Numbered from the stretch's first letter, positions 25,069 through 40,761 are shown. The stretch: DNA of 64,000 nucleotides from Oasisia sp. SBJ-2009 (GCA_964017155.1 OZ024861.1:14227912-14291911), one strand, 5' to 3'. Program-made: numbers and translations. Notes: a model not told the origin generated them from the sequence alone.

Positions 25069-27312
25069 AGCGTGAACAATAGCTCGATCAATCGTCTGAG
25101 TAAAACGTTCCGATTGTGAGAACTGCAACATCAAAACTAATGTCCACTCGCACTAGCTGTGATATATGTATCGATGTCATGCTATCGTTGATTTGATTCT
25201 CCCAGTGATCGGCCTACATTATCATCTACCTCAACATGTTATATAAAAAAATAACTTGATAAAAACAACGCTTCACCCACTGTCGAATGACCGTTCCGCG
25301 CCGCCAATCTTCACATCATCGGGCCTGGTCGGTCAGTAATGCTGCCAGAAGTATTCGGCCACGTGTCGCTGTATCTTCACCGGGCGCAGACACCTGAGAA
25401 AAAACAATAAAAAAGCGTTACAATGTGCACGGTGTCTAACAAAATTGAAAACAGCAGGCTCAATGCTTACATATGTCCACATTGCTTCACCCCACTGGCG
25501 TCAAAGACACAAATCCCACCGCGATGCGGTCGAGATTACACTAAAGAAACTGGCATCTGTCGCCAGCATTCGGCTGCGCGGCAAAGTAATGGCGGCAAAC
25601 CGGAAGACGCGCCACAACAATACCGTGACGTCACGACATTACGGCAGACGTGCCATTTTCGTTCCCGGCGACGTCAAATTTCAAGATGGCGACGCCTTTG
25701 ATCTAAGCAAACTGGGGGGGGGGGAGGCGCTTTCTTCCACGTTTACTTCGTTCTTTCAATGTTTTACTTGCGCTAGCTTATTTCGCAATAAGGTACACAC
25801 ATAGGACTACAGTTGTATTATGGTACGAAGGCCTGCGACATTCGGGTACTTTTTATGCACGATGCAAGTCAATGTGCGTGGCGTATAACACCGATTAGAT
25901 TCAACAATGCCAGACTCTCTCCATTGATTTTTAGACCAAATATATCAGGCCTGCTGCGTCCGCGCGTATTAAAACCACTGCACTACCCTACCCGCGCCTC
26001 TTGTAATGAAGTTTCAAACCTAGGAGCAATTGAGGTTGGCTTGCATTGTGCGCAAGTGCCTAATTCTTGTCGGAAAAGGAACAGAATATTCATATTCGTG
26101 TTCTCATTCACATTACACTGTATATGGTGCATACCACTCTTCGATGAGTTGTCTCAAAGTCTCAAGCAGCTTTCCACCTATGCCTAGGCAAATAGACGTT
26201 TGGACAGTATCTAATTTCACATTCGTACTGCTGAGCTTCAAACAACTACACTCAACGACAGAAGTTCCCTTCACTGTGTTGGCAATCTACTCTCTGCGAT
26301 CTGGAACTCTAAAACGTCTTAACGGCGACGCCACGAGGGCTGTATGCAGGCTGCGCATAGATGTATCTGAAGCATTATATGACATTCCATGCGATAAAAG
26401 ACGTTCGTTCGCATACAGTCTAGATTTACTCTGTAGTGTAATACGCTTTATAGGACGTACAATGTGTGTAGCTAGCTCAACATCAATGATTATATGATGC
26501 GACCATTGCCTGTTAGTTGCTTTGTGGTTTCGTTTTCATATTGAACTGGCGACATGTCTGCTCTTTGGTTTCAGGTCTTCCTATTTGAGACCGACGTGTG
26601 AGCGACACAGACCGTCTGAGAATGAGACGCGCGAGTAGTGATGAACCCCACGCATGTCTAGTATATCACTTCGTAGTTGTCTGGGTAGTTTGGAACAACC
26701 CTTGGTTTCTCGTATGGCTCTTCGCCATCGCTGTTATGTCTAGCCGTTGGCGTTACCAGTTTGTCGCCACACAGCGCTCATGACACGGCCAAAGAGCTGG
26801 CCTGTTGGCACTGATCACTGTAGCATATGCTATTGTTTCCAAGGCAATGTAACAACATATGCATTCGAACTCCGCCACTACCTAGATAGAAATCTGCGTG
26901 CCGAGATAGGTGTGACTGCAATACATATGGGTCTCAAAACATCGAATGATCTCTACACTTGTCTTTGAAGGAAGACATGTCAAATGCGTACCCTTGAGTT
27001 ACACTATTGCAAAGAAAGAGGCACTTGTGTAGGTTGCCTTGGCATGCTGATTCCTAAGTATGCTGTTTCCAGTCGAGATGAATGCGTTGTGCTTGGTGTC
27101 ATGACGGTCAAAGAATCATCTACTCACCTGTATTGAGTGGGTGTATGTGTACAAGCGATTATGTGTGTGGCATTCGCCGCGCGAATGGTGCTTATGCATA
27201 TCAGTTTTAATATATTTTCCGCGGTGCGATCCCGGCCTCTTACACAAGTTTCGTTTCATGTGCATTATTTTGCATCATATTTTGACATTGCGTATCTTGA
27301 AATACATCATAT
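25069..27312 (+). repeat. Unit 12 (2244 bp)
   Basis: G-run of 11. A private 2-bp deletion near 25834 (gcctgcgac) and a private 2-bp gain near 26769 (tcgccacacagcg). It shares gataggtgtgactg, caatacatatgg and ttaccagtttg with unit 19 (offset about 15.7 kb). Confidence 0.95.
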
Positions 27313-29556
27313 AGCGTGAACAATAGCTCGATCAATCGTCTGAGTAAAACGTTCCGATTGTGAGAACTGCAACATCAAAACTAATGTCCACTCGCACTAG
27401 CTGTGATATATGTATCGATGTCATGCTATCGTTGATTTGATTCTCCCAGTGATCGGCCTACATTATCATCTACCTCAACATGTTATATAAAAAAAATAAC
27501 TTGATAAAAACAACGCTTCACCCACTGTCGAATGACCGTTCCGCGCCGCCAATCTTCACATCATCGGGCCTGGTCGGTCAGTAATGCTGCCAGAAGTATT
27601 CGGCCACGTGTCGCTGTATCTTCACCGGGCGCAGACACCTGAGAAAAAACAATAAAAAAGCGTTACAATGTGCACGGTGTCTAACAAAATTGAAAACAGC
27701 AGGCTCAATGCTTACATATGTCCACATTGCTTCACCCCACTGGCGTCAAAGACGCAAATCCCACCGCGATGCGGTCGAGATTACACTAAAGAAACTGGCA
27801 TCTGTCGCCAGCATTCGGCTGCGCGGCAAAGTAATGGCGGCAAACCGGAAGACGCGCCACAACAATACCGTGACGTCACGACATTACGGCAGACGTGCCA
27901 TTTTCGTTCCCAGCGACGTCAATTTTCAAGATGGCGACGCCTTTGATCTAAGCAAACTGGGGCGGGGGAGGCGCTTTCTTCCACGTTTACTTCGTTCTTT
28001 CAATGTTTTACTTGCGCTAGCTTATTTCGCAATAAGGTACACACATAGGACTACAGTTGTATTATGGTACGAAGGCCTGTGCGACATTCGGGTACTTTTT
28101 ATGCACGATGCAAGTCAATGTGCGTGGCGTATAACACCGATTAGATTCAACAATGCCAGACTATCTCCATTGATTTTTAGACCAAATATATCAGGCCTGC
28201 TGCGTCCGCGCGTATTAAAACCACTGCAATACCCTACCCGCGCCTCTTCTAATGAAGTTTCAAACTTAGGAGCAATTGAGGTTGGCTTGCATTGTGCGCA
28301 AGTGCCTAATTCTTGTCGGAAATGGAACAGAATATTCATATTCGTGTTCTCATTCACAGTACACTGTATATGGTGCATACCACTCTTCGATGAGTTGTCT
28401 CAAAGTCTCAAGCAGCTTTCCACCTATGCCTAGGCAAATAGACGTTTGGACAGTATCTAATTTCACATTCGTACTGCTGAGCTTCAAACTACTACACTCA
28501 ACGACAGAAGTTCCCTTCACTGTGTTGGCAATCTACTCTCTGCGATCTGGAACTCTAAAACGTCTTAACGGCGACGCCACGAGGGCTGTATGCAGACTGC
28601 GCATAGATGTATCTGAAGCATTATATGACATTCCATGCGATAAAAGACGTTCGTTCGCATACAGTCTAGATTTACTCTGTAGTGTAATACGCTTTATAGG
28701 ACGTACAATGTGTGTAGCTAGCTCAACATCAATGATTATATGATGCGACCATTGCCTGTTAGTTGCTTTGTGGTTTCGTTTTCATATTGAACTGGCGACA
28801 TGTCTGCTCTTTGGTTTCAGGTCTTCCTATTTGAGACCTACGTGTGAGCGACACAGACCGTCTGAGAATGAGACGCGCGAGTAGTGATGAACCCCACGCA
28901 TGTCTAGTATATCACTTCGTAGTTGTCTGGGTAGTTTGGAACAACCCTTGGTTTCTCGTATGGCTCTTCGCCATCGCTGTTATGTCTAGCCGTTGGCGTT
29001 ACCTGTTTGTCGGCACAGCGCTCATGACACGGCCAAAGAGCTGGCCTGTTGGCACTGATCACTGTAGCATATGCTATTGTTTCCAAGGCAATGTAACAAC
29101 ATATGCATTCGAACTCCGTCACTACCTAGATACAAATCTGCGTGCCGAGATATGTGTGACTGCAATAAATATGGGTCTCAAAACATCGAATGATCTCTAC
29201 ACTTGACTTTGAAGGAAGACATGTCAAATGCGTACCCTTGAGTTACACTATTGCAAAGAAAGAGGCACTTGTGTAGGTTGCCTTGGCATGCTGATTCCTA
29301 AGTATGCTGTTTCCAGTCGAGATGAATGCGTTGTGCTTGGTGTCATGACGGTCAAAGAATCATCTACTCACCTGTATTGAGTGGGTGTATGTGTACAAGC
29401 GATATTGTGTGGGGCATTCGCCGCGCGAATGGTGCTTATGCATATCAGTTTTAATATACTTTCCGCGGTGCGATCCCGGCCTCTTACACAAGTTTCGTTT
29501 CATGTGCATTATTTTGCATCATATTTTGACATTGCGTATCTTGAAATACACCATAT
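27313..29556 (+). repeat. Unit 13 (2244 bp)
   Basis: The only unit whose G-run is interrupted: GGGGCGGGGG at 27959-27968, which reads as a canonical GC box. It shares ctcttctaatgaag, aaacttaggag and gactatctcc with unit 20. Confidence 0.95.
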
Positions 29557-31795
29557 AGCGTGAACAATAGCTCGATCAATCGTCTGAGTAAAACGTTCCG
29601 ATTGTGAGAACTGCAACATCAAAACTAATGTCCACTCGCACTAGCTGTGATATATGTATCGATGTCATGCTATCGTTGAGTTGATTCTCCCAGTGATCGG
29701 CCTACATTATCATCTACCTCAACATGTTATATAAAAAAAATAACTTGATAAAAACAACGCTTCACCCACTGTCGAATGACTGTTCCGCGCCGCCAATCTT
29801 CACATCATCGGGCCTGGTCGGTCAGTAATGCTGCCAGAAGTATTCGGCCACGTGTCGCTGTATCTTCACCGGGCGCAGACACCTGAGAAAAAACAATAAA
29901 AAAGCGTTACAATGTGCACGGTGTCTAACAAAATTGAAAACAGCAGGCTCAATGCTTACATATGTCCACATTCCTTCACCCCACTGGCGTCAAAGACGCA
30001 AATCCCACCGCGATGCGGTCGAGATTACACTAAAGAAACTGGCATCTGTCGCCAGCATTCGGCTGCGGCAAAGTAATGGCGGCAAACCGGAAGACGCGCC
30101 ACAACAATACCGTGACGTCACGACATTACGGCAGACGTGCCATTTTCGTTCCCGGCGACGTCAAATTTCAAGATGGCGACGCCTTTGATCTAAGCAAACT
30201 GGGGGGGAGGCGCTTTCTTCCACGTTTACTTCGTTCTTTCAATGTTTTACTTGCGCTAGCTTATTTCGCAATAAGGTACACACATAGGACTACAGTTGTA
30301 TTATGGTACGACGGCCTGTGCGACATTCGGGTACTTTTTATGCACGATGCAAGTCAATGTGCGTGGCGTATAACACCGATTAGATTCAACAATGCCAGAC
30401 TCTCTCCATTGATTTTTAGACCAAATATATCAGGCCTGCTGCGTCCGCGCGTATTAAAACCACTGCACTACCCTACCCGCGCCTCTTGTAATGAAGTTTC
30501 AAACCTAGGAGCAATTGAGGTTGGCTTGCATTGTGCGCAAGTGCCTAATTCTTGTCAGAAATGGAACAGAATATTCATATTCGTGTTCTCATTCACAGTA
30601 CACTGTATATGGTGCATACCACTCTTCGATGAGTTGTCTCAAAGTCTCAAGCAGCTTTCCACCTATGCCTAGGCAAATAGACGTTTGGACTGTATCTAAT
30701 TTCACCTTCGTACTGCTGAGCTTCAAACTACTACACTCAACGACAGAAGTTCCCTTCACTGTGTCGGCAATCTACTCTCTGCGATCTGGAACTCTAAAAC
30801 GTCTTAACGGCGACGCCACGAGGGCTGTATGCAGACTGCGCATAGATGTATCTGAAGCATTATATGACATTCCATGCGATAAAAGACGTTCCTTCGCATA
30901 CAGTCTAGATTTACTCTGTAGTGTAATACGCTTTATAGGACGTACAATGTGTGTAGCTAGCTCAACATCAATGATTATATGATGCGACCATTGCCTGTTA
31001 GTTGCTTTGTGGTTTCGTTTTCATATTGAACTGGCGACATGTCTGCTCTTTGGTTTCAGGTCTTCCTATTTGAGACCGACGTGTGAGCGACACAGACCGT
31101 CTGAGAATGAGACGCGCGAGTAGTGATGAACCCCACGCATGTCTAGTATATCACTTCGTAGTTGTCTGGGTAGTTTGGAACAACCCTTGGTTTCTCGTAT
31201 GGCTCTTCGCCATCGCTGTTATGTCTAGCCGTTGGCGTTACCTGTTTGTCGGCACGGCGCTCATGACACGGCCAAAGAGCTGGCCTGTTGGCACTGATCA
31301 CTGTAGCATATGCTATTGTTTCCAAGGCAATGTAACAACATATGCATTCGAACTCCGTCACTACCTAGATACAAATCTGCGTGCCGAGATATGTGTGACT
31401 GCAATAAATATGGGTCTCAAAACATCGAATGATCTCTACACTTGTCTTTGAAGGAAGACATGTCAAATGCGTACCCTTGAGTTACACTATTGCAAAGAAA
31501 GAGGCACTTGTGTAGGTTGCCTTGGCATGCTGATTCCTAAGTATGCTGTTTCCAGTCGAGATGAATGCGTTGTGCTTGGTGTCATGACGGTCAAAGAATC
31601 ATCTACTCACCTGTATTGAGTGGGTGTATGTGTACAAGCGATATTGTGTGGGGCATTCGCCGCGCGAATGGTGCTTATGCATATCAGTTTTAATATACTT
31701 TCCGCGGTGCGATCCCGGCCTCTTACACAAGTTTCGTTTCATTTGCATTATTTTGCATCATATTTTGACATTGCGTATCTTGAAATACATCATAT
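29557..31795 (+). repeat. Unit 14 (2239 bp)
   Basis: G-run of 7. A private 2-bp deletion near 30066 (ggctgcggc for ggctgcgcggc) frameshifts the otherwise widely open frame upstream of the G-run. Confidence 0.95.
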
Positions 31796-34036
31796 AGCGT
31801 GAACAATAGCTCGATCAATCGTCTGAGTAAAACGTTCCGATTGTGAGAACTGCAACATCAAAACTAATGTCCACTCGCACTAGCTGTGATATATGTATCG
31901 ATGTCATGCTATCGTTGATTTGATTCTCCCAGTGATCGGCCTACATTATCATCTACCTCAACATGTTATATAAAAAAAATAACTTGATAAAAACAACGCT
32001 TCACCCACTGTCGAATGACTGTTCCGCGCCGCCAATCTTCACATCATCGGGCCTGGTCGGTCAGTAATGCTGCCAGAAGTATTCGGCCACGTGTCGCTGT
32101 ATCTTCCCCGGGCGCAGACACCTGAGAAAAAACAATAAAAAAGCGTTACAATGTGCACGGTGTCTAACAAAATTGAAAACAGCAGGCTCAATGCTTACAT
32201 ATGTCCACATTCCTTCACCCCACTGGCGTCAAAGACGCAAATCCCACCGCGATGCGGTCGAGATTACACTAAAGAAACTGGCATCTGTCGCCAGCATTCG
32301 GCTGCGCGGCAAATTAATGGCGGCAAACCGGAAGACGCGCCACAACAATACCGTGACGTCACGACATTACGGCAGACGTGCCATTTTCGTTCCCGGCGAC
32401 GTCAAATTTCAAGATGGCGACGCCTTTGATCTAAGCAAACTGGGGGGGAGGCGCTTTCTTCCACGTTTACTTCGTTCTTTCAATGTTTTACTTCCGCTAG
32501 CTTATTTCGCAATAAGGTACACACATAGGACTACAGTTGTATTATGGTACGACGGCCTGTGCGACATTCGGGTACTTTTTATGCACGATGCAAGTCAATG
32601 TGCGTGGCGTATAACACCGATTAGATTCAACAATGCCAGACTCTCTCCATTGATTTTTAGACCAAATATATCAGGCCTGCTGCGTCCGCGCGTATTAAAA
32701 CCACTGCACTACCCTACCCGCGCCTCTTGTAATGAAGTTTCAAACCTAGGAGCAATTGAGGTTGGCTTGCATTGTGCGCAAGTGCCTAATTCTTGTCAGA
32801 AATGGAACAGAATATTCATATTCGTGTTCTCATTCACAGTACACTGTATATGGTGCATACCACTCTTCGATGAGTTGTCTCAAAGTCTCAAGCAGCTTTC
32901 CACCTATGCCTAGGCAAATAGACGTTTGGACTGTATCTAATTTCACCTTCGTACTGCTGAGCTTCAAACTACTACACTCAACGACAGAAGTTCCCTTCAC
33001 TGTGTTGGCAATCTACTCTCTGCGATCTGGAACTCTAAAACGTCTTAACGGCGACGCCACGAGGGCTGTATGCAGACTGCGCATAGATGTATCTGAAGCA
33101 TTATATGACATTCCATGCGATAAAAGACTTTCGTTCGCATACAGTCTAGATTTACTCTGTAGTGTAATACGCTTTATAGGACGTACAATGTGTGTAGCTA
33201 GCTCAACATCAATGATTATATGATGCGACCATTGCCTGTTAGTTGCTTTGTGGTTTCGTTTTCATATTGAACTGGCGACATGTCTGCTCTTTGGTTTCAG
33301 GTCTTCCTATTTGAGGCCGACGTGTGAGCGACACAGACCGTCTGAGAATGAGACGCGCGAGTAGTGATGAACCCCACGCATGTCTAGTATATCACTTCGT
33401 AGTTGTCTGGGTAGTTTGGAACAACCCTTGGTTTCTCGTATGGCTCTTCGCCATCGCTGTTATGTCTAGCCGTTGGCGTTACCTGTTTGTCGGCACAGCG
33501 CTCATGACACGGCCAAAGAGCTGGCCTGTTGGCACTGATCACTGTAGCATATGCTATTGTTTCCAAGGCAATGTAACAACATATGCATTCGAACTCCGTC
33601 ACTACCTAGATACAAATCTGCGTGCCGAGATATGTGTGACTGCAATAAATATGGGTCTCAAAACATCGAATGATCTCTACACTTGTCTTTGAAGGAAGAC
33701 ATGTCAAATGCGTACCCTTGAGTTACACTATTGCAAAGAAAGAGGCACTTGTGTAGGTTGCCTTGGCATGCTGATTCCTAAGTATGCTGTTTCCAGTCGA
33801 GATGAATGCGTTGTGCTTGGTGTCATGACGGTCAAAGAATCATCTACTCACCTGTATTGAGTGGGTGTATGTGTACAAGCGATATTGTGTGGGGCATTCG
33901 CCGCGCGAATGGTGCTTATGCATATCAGTTTTAATATACTTTCCGCGGTGCGATCCCGGCCTCTTACACAAGTTTCGTTTCATTTGCATTATTTTGCATC
34001 ATATTTTGACATTGCGTATCTTGAAATACATCATAT
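31796..34036 (+). repeat. Unit 15 (2241 bp)
   Basis: G-run of 7. Nearly identical to unit 14, including the tail variants gatattgtgtgggg and tttcatttgcatt. Confidence 0.95.
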
Positions 34037-36277
34037 AGCGTGAACAATAGCTCGATCAATCGTCTGAGTAAAACGTTCCGATTGTGAGAACTGCAACATC
34101 AAAACTAATGTCCACTCGCACTAGCTGTGATATATGTATCGATGTCATGCTATCGTTGATTTGATTCTCCCAGTGATCGGCCTACATTATCATCTACCTC
34201 AACATGTTATATAAAAAAAATAACTTGATAAAAACAACGCTTCACCCACTGTCGAATGACTGTTCCGCGCCGCCAATCTTCACATCATCGGGCCTGGTCG
34301 GTCAGTAATGCTGCCAGAAGTATTCGGCCACGTGTCGCTGTATCTTCCCCGGGCGCAGACACCTGAGAAAAAACAATAAAAAAGCGTTACAATGTGCACG
34401 GTGTCTAACAAAATTGAAAACAGCAGGCTCAATGCTTACATATGTCCACATTCCTTCACCCCACTGGCGTCAAAGACGCAAATCCCACCGCGATGCGGTC
34501 GAGATTACACTAAAGAAACTGGCATCTGTCGCCAGCATTCGGCTGCGCGGCAAAGTAATGGCGGCAAACCGGAAGACGCGCCACAACAATACCGTGACGT
34601 CACGACATTACGGCAGACGTGCCATTTTCGTTCCCGGCGACGTCAAATTTCAAGATGGCGACGCCTTTGATCTAAGCAAACTGGGGGGGAGGCGCTTTCT
34701 TCCACGTTTACTTCGTTCTTTCAATGTTTTACTTGCGCTAGCTTATTTCGCAATAAGGTACACACATAGGACTACAGTTGTATTATGGTACGACGGCCTG
34801 TGCGACATTCGGGTACTTTTTATGCACGATGCAAGTCAATGTGCGTGGCGTATAACACCGATTAGATTCAACAATGCCAGACTCTCTCCATTGATTTTTA
34901 GACCAAATATATCAGGCCTGCTGCGTCCGCGCGTATTAAAACCACTGCACTACCCTACCCGCGCCTCTTGTAATGAAGTTTCAAACCTAGGAGCAATTGA
35001 GGTTGGCTTGCATTGTGCGCAAGTGCCTAATTCTTGTCAGAAATGGAACAGAATATTCATATTCGTGTTCTCATTCACAGTACACTGTATATGGTGCATA
35101 CCACTCTTCGATGAGTTGTCTCAAAGTCTCAAGCAGCTTTCCACCTATGCCTAGGCAAATAGACGTTTGGACAGTATCTAATTTCACATTCGTACTGCTG
35201 AGCTTCAAACTACTACACTCAACGACAGAAGTTCCCTTCACTGTGTTGGCAATCTACTCTCTGCGATCTGGAACTCTAAAGCGTCTTAACGGCGACGCCA
35301 CGAGGGCTGTATGCAGGCTGCGCATAGATGTATCTGAAGCATTATATGACATTCCATGCGATAAAAGACGTTCGTTCGCATACAGTCTAGATTTACTCTG
35401 TAGTGTAATACGCTTTATAGGACGTACACTGTGTGTAGCTAGCTCAACATCAATGATTATATGATGCGACCATTGCCTGTTAGTTGCTTTGTGGTTTCGT
35501 TTTCATATTGAACTGGCGACATGTCTGATCTTTGGTTTCAGGTCTTCCTATTTGAGACCGACGTGTGAGCGACACAGACCGTCTGAGAATGAGACGCGCG
35601 AGTAGTGATGAACCCCACGCATGTCTAGTATATCACTTAGTAGTTGTCTGGGTAGTTTGGAACAACCCTTGGTTTCTCGTATGGCTCTTCGCCATCGCTG
35701 TTATGTCTAGCCGTTGGCGTTACCTGTTTGTCGGCACAGCGCTCATGACACGGCCAAAGAGCTGGCCTGTTGGCACTGATCACTGTAGCATATGCTATTG
35801 TTTCCAAGGCAATGTAACAACATATGCATTCGAACTCCGCCACTACCTAGATAGAAATCTGCGTGCCGAGATATGTGTGACTGGAATAAATATGGGTCTC
35901 AAAACATCGAATGATCTCTACACTTGTCTTTGAAGGAAGACATGTCAAATGCGTACCCTTGAGTTACACTATTGCAAAGAAAGAGGCACTTGTGTAGGTT
36001 GCCTTGGCATGCTGATTCCTAAGTATGCTGTTTCCAGTCGAGATGAATGCGTCGTGCTTGGTGTCATGACGGTCAAAGAATCATCTACTCACCTGTATTG
36101 AGTGGGTGTATGTGTACAAGCGATAATGTGTGTGGCATTCGCCGCGCGAATGGTGCTTATGCATATCAGTTTTAATATACTTTCCGCGGTGCGATCCCGG
36201 CCTCTTACACAAGTTTCGTTTCATGTGCATTATTTTGCATCATATTTTGACATTGCGTATCTTGAAATACATCATAT
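34037..36277 (+). repeat. Unit 16 (2241 bp)
   Basis: G-run of 7. Its 3' half carries cacttagtag, gactggaataa and gcgtcgtgc, shared with unit 17 only. This indicates a recent duplication of that segment. Confidence 0.95.
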
Positions 36278-38518
36278 AGCGTGAACAATAGCTCGATCAA
36301 TCGTCTGAGTAAAACGTTCCGATTGTGAGAACTGCAACATCAAAACTAATGTCCACTCGCACTAGCTGTGATATATGTATCGATGTCATGCTATCGTTGA
36401 TTTGATTCTCCCAGTGATCGGCCTACATTATCATCTACCTCAACATGTTATATAAAAAAAATAACTTGATAAAAACAACGCTTCACCCACTGTCGAATGA
36501 CTGTTCCGCGCCGCCAATCTTCACATCATCGGGCCTGGTCGGTCAGTAATGCTGCCAGAAGTATTCGGCCACGTGTCGCTGTATCTTCACCGGGCGCAGA
36601 CACCTGAGAAAAAACAATAAAAAAGCGTTACAATGTGCACGGTGTCTAACAAAATTGAAAACAGCAGGCTCAATGCTTACATATGTCCACATTCCTTCAC
36701 CCCACTGGCGTCAAAGACGCAAATCCCACCGCGATGCGGTCGAGATTACACTAAAGAAACTGGCATCTGTCGCCAGCATTCGGCTGCGCGGCAAAGTAAT
36801 GGCGGCAAACCGGAAGACGCGCCACAACAATACCGTGACGTCACGACATTACGGCAGACGTGCCATTTTCGTTCCCGGCGACGTCAAATTTCAAGATGGC
36901 GACGCCTTTGATCTAAGCAAACGGGGGGGGAGGCGCTTTCTTCCACGTTTACTTCGTTCTTTCAATGTTTTACTTGCCCCAGCTTATTTCGCAATAAGGT
37001 ACACACATAGGACTACAGTTGTATTATGGTACGACGGCCTGTGCGACATTCGGGTACTTTTTATGCACGATGCAAGTCAATGTGCGTGGCGTATAACACC
37101 GATTAGATTCAACAATGCCAGACTCTCTCCATTGATTTTTAGACCAAATATATCAGGCCTGCTGCGTCCGCGCGTATTAAAACCACTGCACTACCCTACC
37201 CGCGCCTCTTGTAATGAAGTTTCAAACCTAGGAGCAATTGAGGTTGGCTTGCATTGTGCGCAAGTGCCTAATTCTTGTCAGAAATGGAACAGAATATTCA
37301 TATTCGTGTTCTCATTCACAGTACACTGTATATGGTGCATACCACTCTTCGATGAGTTGTCTCAAAGTCTCAAGCAGCTTTCCACCTATGCCTAGGCAAA
37401 TAGACGTTTGGACAGTATCTAATTTCACCTTCGTACTGCTGAGCTTCAAACTACTACACTCAACGACAGAAGTTCCCTTCACTGTGTCGGCAATCTACTC
37501 TCTGCGATCTGGAACTCTAAAACGTCTTAACGGCGACGCCACGAGGGCTGTATGCAGACTGCGCATAGATGTATCTGAAGCATTATATGACATTCCATGC
37601 GATAAAAGACGTTCGTTCGCATACAGTCTAGATTTACTCTGTAGTGTAATACGCTTTATAGGACGTACAATGTGTGTAGCTAGCTCAACATCAATGATTA
37701 TATGATGCGACCTTTGCCTGTTAGTTGCTTTGTGGTTTCGTTTTCATATTGAACTGGCGACATGTCTGATCTTTGGTTTCAGGTCTTCCTATTTGAGACC
37801 GACGTGTGAGCGACACAGACCGTCTGAGAATGAGACGCGCGAGTAGTGATGAACCCCACGCATGTCTAGTATATCACTTAGTAGTTGTCTGGGTAGTTTG
37901 GAACAACCCTTGGTTTCTCGTATGGCTCTTCGCCATCGCTGTTATGTCTAGCCGTTGGCGTTACCTGTTTGTCGGCACAGCGCTCATGACACGGCCAAAG
38001 AGCTGGCCTGTTGGCACTGATCACTGTAGCATATGCTATTGTTTCCAAGGCAATGTAACAACATATGCATTCGAACTCCGCCACTACCTAGATAGAAATC
38101 TGCGTGCCGAGATATGTGTGACTGGAATAAATATGGGTCTCAAAACATCGAATGATCTCTACACTTGTCTTTGAAGGAAGACATGTCAAATGCGTACCCT
38201 TGAGTTACACTATTGCAAAGAAAGAGGCACTTGTGTAGGTTGCCTTGGCATGCTGATTCCTAAGTATGCTGTTTCCAGTCGAGATGAATGCGTCGTGCTT
38301 GGTGTCATGACGGTCAAAGAATCATCTACTCACCTGTATTGAGTGGGTGTATGTGTACAAGCGATAATGTGTGTGGCATTCGCCGCGCGAATGGTGCTTA
38401 TGCATATCAGTTTTAATATACTTTCCGCGGTGCGATCCCGGCCTCTTACACAAGTTTCGTTTCATGTGCATTATTTTGCATCATATTTTGACATTGCGTA
38501 TCTTGAAATACATCATAT
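36278..38518 (+). repeat. Unit 17 (2241 bp)
   Basis: G-run of 8, begun by a T-to-G change (aaacgg) shared with unit 18. The 3' half matches unit 16. The variant gcgacctttgcc is shared with units 10 and 18. Confidence 0.95.
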
Positions 38519-40761
38519 AGCGTGAACAATAGCTCGATCAATCGTCTGAGTAAAACGTTCCGATTGTGAGAACTGCAACATCAAAACTAATGTCCACTCG
38601 CACTAGCTGTGATATATGTATCGATGTCATGCTATCGTTGATTTGATTCTCCCAGTGATCGGCCTACATTATCATCTACCTCAACATGTTATATAAAAAA
38701 AATAACTTGATAAAAACAACGCTTCACCCACTGTCGAATGACTGTTCCGCGCCGCCAATCTTCACATCATCGGGCCTGGTCGGTCAGTAATGCTGCCAGA
38801 AGTATTCGGCCACGTGTCGCTGTATCTTCACCGGGCGCAGACACCTGAGAAAAAACAATAAAAAAGCGTTACAATGTGCACGGTGTCTAACAAAATTGAA
38901 AACAGCAGGCTCAATGCTTACATATGTCCACATTCCTTCACCCCACTGGCGTCAAAGACGCAAATCCCACCGCGATGCGGTCGAGATTACACTAAAGAAA
39001 CTGGCATCTGTCGCCAGCATTCGGCTGCGCGGCAAAGTAATGGCGGCAAACCGGAAGACGCGCCACAACAATACCGTGACGTCACGACATTACGGCAGAC
39101 GTGCCATTTTCGTTCCCGGCGACGTCAAATTTCAAGATGGCGACGCCTTTGATCTAAGCAAACGGGGGGGGGGAGGCGCTTTCTTCCACGTTTACTTCGT
39201 TCTTTCAATGTTTTACTTGCCCTAGCTTATTTCGCAATAAGGTACACACATAGGACTACAGTTGTATTATGGTACGACGGCCTGTGCGACATTCGGGTAC
39301 TTTTTATGCACGATGCAAGTCAATGTGCGTGGCGTATAACACCGATTAGATTCAACAATGCCAGACTCTCTCCATTGATTTTTAGACCAAATATATCAGG
39401 CCTGCTGCGTCCGCGCGTATTAAAACCACTGCACTACCCTACCCGCGCCTCTTGTAATGAAGTTTCAAACCTAGGAGCAATTGAGGTTGGCTTGCATTGT
39501 GCGCAAGTGCCTAATTCTTGTCAGAAATGGAACAGAATATTCATATTCGTGTTCTCATTCACAGTACACTGTATATGGTGCATACCACTCTTCGATGAGT
39601 TGTCTCAAAGTCTCAAGCAGCTTTCCACCTATGCCTAGGCAAATAGACGTTTGGACAGTATCTAATTTCACCTTCGTACTGCTGAGCTTCAAACTACTAC
39701 ACTCAACGACAGAAGTTCCCTTCACTGTGTCGGCAATCTACTCTCTGCGATCTGGAACTCTAAAACGTCTTAACGGCGACGCCACGAGGGCTGTATGCAG
39801 ACTGCGCATAGATGTATCTGAAGCATTATATGACATTCCATGCGATAAAAGACGTTCGTTCGCATACAGTCTAGATTTACTCTGTAGTGTAATACGCTTT
39901 ATAGGACGTACAATGTGTGTAGCTAGCTCAACATCAATGATTATATGATGCGACCTTTGCCTGTTAGTTGCTTTGTGGTTTCGTTTTCATATTGAACTGG
40001 CGACATGTCTGCTCTTTGGTTTCAGGTCTTCCTATTTGAGACCGACGTGTGAGCGACACAGACCGTCTGAGAATGAGAGGCGCGAGTAGTGATGAACCCC
40101 ACGCCTGTCTAGTATATCACTTCGTAGTTGTCTGGGTAGTTTGGAACAACCCTTGGTTTCTCGTATGGCTCTTCGCCATCGCTGTTATGTCTAGCCGTTG
40201 GCGTTACCTGTTTGTCGGCACAGCGCTCATGACACGGCCAAAGAGCTGGCCTGTTGGCACTGATCACTGTAGCATATGCTATTGTTTCCAAGGCAATGTA
40301 ACAACATATGCATTCGAACTCCGTCACTACCTAGATACAAATCTGCGTGCCGAGATATGTGTGACTGCAATAAATATGGGTCTCGAAACATCGAATGATC
40401 TCTACACTTGTCTTTGAAGGAAGACATGTCAAATGCGTACCCTTGATTTACACTATTGCAAAGAAAGAGGCACTTGTGTAGGTTGCCTTGGCATGCTGTT
40501 TCCTAAGTATGCTGTTTCCAGTCGAGATGAATGCGTTGTGCTTGGTGTCATGACGGTCAAAGAATCATCTACTCACCTGTATTGAGTGGGTGTATGTGTA
40601 CAAGCGATAATGTGTGTGGCATTCGCCGCGCGAATGGTGCTTATGCATATCAGTTTTAATATACTTTCCGCGGTGCGATCCCGGCCTCTTACACAAGTTT
40701 CGTTTCATGTGCATTATTTTGCATCATATTTTGACATTGCGTATCTTGAAATACATCATAT
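38519..40761 (+). repeat. Unit 18 (2243 bp)
   Basis: The 5' part matches unit 17 (aaacgg start of a G-run of 10). The 3' part matches unit 10 (gagaggcgcgag, ccttgatttacac, gctgtttcctaag). A private change gives gtctcgaaac at 40380-40389. Confidence 0.95.
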